Below are positions 58,501-64,000 of a DNA stretch of 64,000 bases, piece after piece. The notes under the pieces are model-generated. The model saw nothing but the letters and a program-made list of their open reading frames with translations. It had not been told where the DNA came from and made no database searches. The position numbers were made by a program, and so were the translations under genes. How positions within the stretch are numbered: position 1 is the first letter of the stretch; each line of letters opens with the position of its first letter. The DNA comes from Pleodorina starrii (taxonomy: Eukaryota > Chlorophyta > Chlorophyceae > Chlamydomonadales > Volvocaceae), in contig BRXU01000009.1 of NCBI GenBank assembly GCA_030267565.1, positions 3,110,001 through 3,174,000 on the forward strand, read 5' to 3'.

Positions 58501-61500
58501 ATCACTTCCCAACTCGCAGGGGATGGGAGGAGGACTTCCCGCCAAGGAGCAGTCCCCGTTGCGGTTCATGGACGGGCCGACGGGAGGGCCGTCCCCCACC
58601 AGGAGCCCGGGCGGCAGTGTCACAGCAGCAGCGGCAGCGGGGCCTGCGGCAGCAGCGGCTGCAGGCCCGGCAGCAGCGGTCGGGGGCCTCGCCGCTGCGT
58701 CCCATCGGAGGCAGGACGTCGTGACAGCCGTCGCAAGTGCGCCCGAGGACGAGTGGGAGGCGGCGAACCGGGAGCGGCAGCGGGAGCTGGGCGCAGGGAA
58801 GGTACGCCGGAGGACCGGGCTGGGTCAGGGACAAGCGGCCGACCAACCATGACAAAGCTGCTAATGCTGCTGCTGCTGCTTCGTGGTCGCGCCTAGCCAT
58901 TTAAGTAGCCGATGAATTCCGACACCACCACCGACAATGCGCATGCAGCCCCTCACCCCCCCAGCCCCCACCCCTCGTGCCTTCCCGCAACCAGTCCGTG
59001 GTCTTGGCTCCTGGTCTTGATGGTCTTGATGGGCCATGTTTAGACTTACAGGGTTATCCCTTATCCTCCCGGGGGCTGGTTGCTGCAACCAGATCCAACG
59101 ACCCAACGACCCAGTGCACTCTGCAACCCCCCTCACCCTAGTGCCCCCCGGTGTGTGTGTGTGGATCGCCTCACTTACTGCGTGGCGATTTTCCTCTGAA
59201 GCCCATTCGCAACCCCCCCCCCCCCCGCATTCCACCCATGCAACCCAGGCCCTTGCCACCAGCGCCGGCGGCGCCGCCTCCGCGGGGGGTGCCAGCACCG
59301 CGCCCTCCCCTCCTCTGACCTACCCCGCGGCGTTGATGCACTTCATGGGCATGGACACCTCCGCGATGCGGCCCAGGGTGCTGGCCAGCCTGCCGCCGCC
59401 GCCCGGCTTGTTCGCGCGGCTGCTGTGCCTGGGCCCACCCGACCTGAAGCCGCCGCAGCTGCGGGAGCAGTTGCTACAGCTCATGGCGGTGGCCCGGCTG
59501 CCCTTCGCGGAGGAGGAGCCCATGCACGCGCGGCTGCTGGGGGCGGTGTATGGCGCATTCACGGGTGTGCGTGTGTGTGGGTGGGGAGGGGAGTAAATTA
59601 AGATGAAGCCGCAGCAGTGGGAAAGGGGGAAGTGGGCATCTGGGCTTTGGTTGGGTCAAAGCGCGTGACCGCCTTTCGACGATCTTACGGCCATATATTA
59701 GCTCCGTCGTTTGAAGGCGGCTTCGGGAGCGTCCTGGAAGCAAGCCTGCCCAACCCCCATCCCACCCCTGCAGCATACGGTATCGAGATGCCCTCCCTCC
59801 CCCGAACCCTCTCAAGAATCCTCCCCCTCACCCGCCTTGTCCTGTTGCTGCCAGGCCGGACCTACGAGCCGCCGAGGTACGGCTCCCACTGGGCCGAGCT
59901 GGGTTTCCAGGTGCGGCGGCGGTGGGCTGGGGGAACCTGCTGCTGCTGCTGCTGCTGGGGTAGCTCGTGTAGCCGTGGGGGTGGCAGGGTAGCCGTTGGG
60001 GTGGCAGGATTCCGGGCAGATTGTTCGGTCAAGGGGCAATAGAGCTGACCGCAGCGATGGGACGGAGGCGGGCGCTGGCGGCCAGGGGCATCGCTTTGCA
60101 TGGCCGTCGCATGGTGCCGTTGCTGGCGCGCGTCTCCCTTCGCGGCACGGCACGGCACGCCCATGCAATGTAATGCAATCCCCATTCGACAGGTCCGCGA
60201 AAGCCGGAAGGAGGTGGGGTGCTGCTCTCTGCCTCTGCCCTCTGGGTTTGACATTCTCCCTCGCTGCGCTGCACTGCACTGCGCCACCCTGAGCCGCGCA
60301 GGGCCAGGACCCCGCCACTGACCTGCGCGGCTGCGGCATGCTGGGGCTATTGCAGCTCTACTACCTGACCCACTGGAGCGCGGAGGCTGCTAGCAAGGTG
60401 CGGCGGGGGGGAGGGGGGTCCAGGCAGGGAGGGAGGTAGCAGAAAGGGAGGGAGGGGGGCTTGCCCCGCTGCGCAACCCCATACGGGGACCGTAGAACCA
60501 AACTTCTACCAGCGCCGCATCTCACTCCGTAACCTCATCCCCAACCCGCAGATGCTGCAGCTGTCTCACCACCCGGTTCAGGAGTTCCCGCTGGCGATTG
60601 TGTCGCTCAACGTCACCAAGTGGACGCTGCAGGTGCGGTGCCGGTGCTGCTGCCAGTGTCACTGCCACTGGGGGGGGCCGCCATCGGGGGACACAGGGGC
60701 GGGGGCCCGCGGGCGATGACGAGGTGTGCCTGGCCCACACGGTAGCGTATGGGTGCGGAGGGGTTTGGGGTTTAGGGTCCCCACAAACCCCGCCCGGATC
60801 GCCTCCACCCGTCCCTGACTGGCACTAAAAAACCAACCCCCATCCCCAACCCTCACACCCAGACCCACCCCCCCATCTGCGCCCTGCCCCGGCCCCGGCC
60901 CGTGCAGGCGCTCCGCTCCGGCCTGCTGCACCGAGCTGCCAACAGCGGCGGTTCCCTGGTGGAGGCGGCGCAGCAGTTCTACGCGGGGGCCATGGCCACC
61001 TTTTACGGCGCCTGGCTGGGGGGCCGGAAGACGATGGCGGACAGCGGCCATGTGCTCAAAGAGCTCGAGGTGGGGTATAAAGAGAATTTCGCAGCGGAGA
61101 AGGAGACGGCGTTAGCGAACGGACCCAGAAGGCGGGCGCGCCCGGGCGCGTGGCGGGTGGTGGGGTGGGGGCGCGTGTGCCGTAAGATCAGTGGTTAAAT
61201 GTCAGGACGTGGGGAAAGGTCGCGGCGGGGTGGCGGGGTGGCGGATGGGGATGCCGCGTTGATTGAGCGCCCCGCGGGTAAACACCGCCGGAGGAAACCG
61301 GGGAGGGAGGGAGGGGGGATGTGAGGAGGCGTCGGGGAGAGGCGAGGGCCGACTGGCCTTCGCTGCGCGGATGGACGAGAGGCTGCGCGGGGGTGCGGCA
61401 GGCAGGTGGTGCGTGCGGTGTCCCAGGGCCCCTGCGTATATCAGGTCAGCGAAGGTTCGGGCCTGCCAGCCAACCCGCCCGTCTGTGTCGCCTGACCTTG

Positions 61501-61645
61501 CGCCGCTGCCGCCCTGTGCGCCTGTCGCCCAACCTAACCCGCCCCGACCCAACGGCCGCAGGCTCTGTCGCTCAAGAAGCCCGGTCTCATGTTGGCCGCA
61601 GCCCAGCGGCCGGACTTGCTGCAGCCCCCGCCTTCGACCAATTGA
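55553..61645 (+). CDS. ELMO-domain protein, probable Arf/Arl-family GTPase-activating protein
   Basis: Fourteen exons: 55553-55726, 55792-56091, 56243-56347, 56806-57000, 57386-57535, 57982-58084, 58288-58328, 58520-58801, 59249-59564, 59855-59910, 60302-60397, 60552-60632, 60908-61069, 61562-61645; phases agree, 714 residues. Residues 1-450 are low complexity: Pro/Glu-rich, a long Glu run in exon 4 (about 30 acidic residues), then Ser/Gly/Ala. The ELMO domain covers about 485-690: FARLLCLGPPDLKPPQLREQ, YGSHWAELGFQ, then GQDPATDLRGCGMLGLLQLY, and EFPLAIVSLNVTKWTLQ. The Arg of PATDLRG is the residue required for GAP activity in ELMOD proteins, and it is kept, so activity on an Arl/Arf GTPase is likely. 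The start context is AAAAATGG. The donor of exon 2 is weak and could be wrong. The final exon supplies ALSLKKPGLMLAAAQRPD and a stop. Confidence 0.88.
59592..59625 (-). repeat. Family B-like end in ELMO intron 9, donor half
   Basis: TTAAGATGAAGCCGCAGCAG, ~30 nt after the donor at 59565; diverged. Confidence 0.4.
61076..61132 (-). repeat. Family B copy at the ELMO intron-13 donor
   Basis: Starting six bases after the donor: TATAAAGAGAATTTCGCAGC, then GGAGAAGGAGACGGC, then GTTAGCGAACGGACCC. Bases 61106-61125 are the exact reverse complement of the 20-mer GGTCCGTTCGCTAACGCCGT in ABCA and DIS3. Confidence 0.75.
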
Positions 61646-64000
61646 GGCGGACCGGACGGTGATGAAGAGGGATCTTGAGGGCTGGATGGGGCTAGGGCAG
61701 GTAGTCGGGGGGAATAGGGAGGGGCTTCTGAAGTGCAGCGGGGAGGAAGGCTCCGTTAACTGCGGGTGGTGGTGCTGGTGGTGGGTGAGGTGCGACCACG
61801 TTTGCGATGTGCAGCCGCGGGGACTGGTGGGTGGGGGGGTGGGGGGGGAATGTGCTGCTGGACAGCTCCTTGGCAGCGGCGGGCGGCGGATGAGGCGCCG
61901 AAGTAAGCGGGTCGAGGGTCCATTTGTCAGAGTGGGAGTTGCAGGCAAGGTGCGGTGAAGAATCAGCCAGTTCCAGGTAATTGCGCGAGTTCAAAACTAA
62001 ATCGGGCGCCGGCGGTTTGTGGCAGCTTGGGTGGCTTCGAGCTGCTGCTTTTGGGGTGGGTTGCGAGCGTTTGCGGGCCGGGTTGTGTGTGGGGAGGGGG
62101 TGGGTCTATTTTGGCGAGTTTAGAGGGGCAGGGTGGGGCAGGAGGCAATGGGCCGCGGGAGGAGAGTGTCATCGGTCGACGGGAGTGGGCTCAGGGGGTC
62201 ACCGGGCAGACCGATGTTGATAGGTCGAGGAACGGTAGCATGCACGAAAGCTCGCGCACGTGTGCATTCTTTCCTTGGGCCCGATAGACCCGTTGAGAGG
62301 ACGGGGGAGGAGGGGAGGGGAGGCGGCTTGGAATCACCGCGCCGCTGCAAAGTCGTTCACTGGCCAGGGCCGTGGAGCCCGCCGTCGGCCTTTCGAGTGC
62401 TGTGCATGTGGCCGGGGAGGAAGGGAAAGGACTGTCCAGCCGAGCCGGGGGCTGTGGCCGATGGTGGGGCGGGCATACATCATGCGGGGCCTTCATGCGG
62501 GGGTCGGTCCGTGCGGGGGTTTGGTAACGGGGAGCGTACAGTGTCTTGTAAAGGGTGTGCGCGTGGGCATGTGCATGTGCTGAGAGGGCCGTGCTTTCCA
62601 GTTCAAATCACGGCTCTGGCTTCCCCCGGCCATTCGCGGCGCTCTTGAATTGCCCTGCATCCGTTCTCATTATGAGACGTCCATTTGCACTGCACTGGCA
62701 TCATTTCGGGGGCTAGGTGGGTGGGTGGATCTGCGCGCGACGAAACCAAGAACTGGTGGGTATTTCGCATGGGGGCAATGCCATCGCCCTGAGCACTTGC
62801 AACGCCTGTGCGTTGGATGCGGCAGCTGCGCACTTCATTCCGGACTGTGTGAGTGTTAACTGTGAGCGCGACTTGTGTGTGGGAGGGGGTGGGGGTTGGG
62901 AGCGAGGGGGGCCCAACAGGGTCCAACGGCGCGCACGCTCTGGCGGGATGCTCTGAGGGCAGAGCTCCACGCATCCACCTGCTCCCACGCGTTGAAGGGA
63001 CTACGGGGGTACTTCGGGTTTGGGCCATGTGGACAGATGCAGCCCACCGGTGTATCGTTTGTGCACCGCTTATGACCGCTTGTGTACCGCTTATGACCGC
63101 TGGCACTGGCTCGCGAGGCGCTTTTTTGCAGCTCCTCTCGAACGCCCGGCTTGTGGGGGGCGCGTCTAACGGCTGAGGGCGGGCTGGTACTCGAGGACAA
63201 GCGTCCTCATTTCGAAGAGGCACGATCGGGGTTGGAGCGCTGCGACAGAGGAGCTCTCACGACGTACGCTGTCGAGTGTGGGGTCCAGGGGTTGGGTCAG
63301 TACAGATGTCCGCTTCGCTCCGAGGGGACTGGGCGGGCGGGCGGGCACGCATCCTGGTCCGTGAGGACGCGCGCATTCGAGGGCAGGGGCTCAATGCAAT
63401 CGGCTCGCGGCTAGCGAAAGAGAAAATTGCGTGCATTGCATGTGTGATGATGTTATTGGCCGGAAGGTTGAGCGCGTGCGGGCTACGTACGTCTACGGGA
63501 AGGGAAGCGCCGGACCGCGGATACGCGGGAACGCGACGGCCTCCGACAAACTGACGCCAGGGCGAGCGAGGGGCGGTGACGAGGTCGGCTCGGGGCAGGC
63601 AACGGTGGTTTTACACGGTGCGATCCCTCTCCCTCCTTGATTCTGATTGCAGGCCACAGGGCTGTGATTACGGCCATCGCTGTCGAAGTAGCACGGCTTC
63701 CGTGTGTGTATTCGCGCGGCCCGACCTTGTGATCCACACCATCTGCGCCTGTGCGGCGTGCGTCACTGATGATTCCCCTCCTCTCGCATTCCCCTTCGGC
63801 CCAGCCAGGCCCCAACCCCGCTTGCTACCGATGTGGTGTGTGCAGCGCCTGTGCGATGTGGTGCCGCTCCTCTGGGCGGTCAGCGAGGAAAGCAGCAAGC
63901 GCCTTCATTCCCATCGTCACGGTTGGAAGGCCGCTCAGGCAAAAAAACGTACACTCCCACCGTGGTCGCTTCCGTTGCGCTCGACAGCGAGGACGGCACC
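61646..64000. other. ELMO 3' region and unassigned right end
   Basis: No frame here has family similarity or phase-consistent splice partners. A 21-bp direct repeat lies at 63060-63101 (TGTGYACCGCTTATGACCGC twice). A gene continuing past the right edge cannot be excluded. Confidence 0.5.
62547..62551 (+). terminator. Putative TGTAA poly(A) signal of the ELMO gene
   Basis: First plus-strand TGTAA after the stop, ~900 nt downstream. Confidence 0.4.

Noticed and set aside
62590..62625. tRNA T-loop-like AGTTCAAATCA
   Set aside because: The flanking bases do not form a T stem or acceptor stem.
62603..63223. 206-codon minus frame near the right end
   Set aside because: No recognisable domain, low-complexity composition, and no splice partners.

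Overview
The window looks like nuclear DNA of a volvocine green alga (Chlamydomonas/Volvox lineage; species not determined). Evidence: very high GC in exons, genes cut into many short exons by GT-AG introns of roughly 40-1700 nt, long Ala/Gly/Gln/Pro runs in coding sequence, TGTAA used as the apparent poly(A) signal, CA and CCCCA microsatellites in introns, and interstitial TTTTAGGG blocks (the Chlamydomonas-type telomere unit). There is no bacterial operon structure. The gene models below were assembled by hand from splice signals, reading-frame phase and family conservation, so single exon edges may be wrong.

Layout, left to right: (1) the 5' part of an unrecognised minus-strand gene, 1-1828, running off the left edge; (2) OST48/DDOST subunit of the ER oligosaccharyltransferase, plus, 3241-6805; (3) a half-size ABCA-subfamily ABC transporter, minus, 21 exons, 9165-20352; (4) a small single-span membrane protein with unresolved start, plus, about 21916-22940; (5) a MAP65/PRC1/Ase1 microtubule-bundling protein, minus, 24580-30683; (6) a cyclin T/K-type transcriptional cyclin, minus, 32517-36100; (7) DIS3/RRP44, the catalytic exosome ribonuclease, plus, 20 exons, 36764-47154; (8) a large low-complexity protein with a degenerate, probably inactive protein-kinase domain, plus, about 48861-53712; (9) an ELMO-domain protein (probable Arf/Arl-family GAP), plus, 14 exons, 55553-61645. 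About 2.3 kb at the right end shows no gene that I can support.

The genes do not form one pathway; they are ordinary housekeeping genes (N-glycosylation, transport, cytokinesis, transcription elongation, RNA decay, small-GTPase control). The cyclin T/K and DIS3 genes are head to head across 663 bp and may share a bidirectional promoter. OST48/ABCA and the small membrane protein/MAP65 are convergent pairs.

The most unusual signal is in the introns. Two short repeat families recur in introns of unrelated genes on both strands, with position and orientation fixed relative to the host transcript. One (consensus around TATAAAGGAGCATATCACTC) is always sense and usually close to the 3' splice site. 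The other appears as AAGATACCGCAGCGGAGG in the donor half of introns and as its reverse complement in the acceptor half, sometimes both in one intron. That is the pattern expected of introner-like, transposon-derived introns. In addition, DIS3 intron 5 carries a separate ~1.45 kb terminal-inverted-repeat element with an internal 180-bp tandem duplication.
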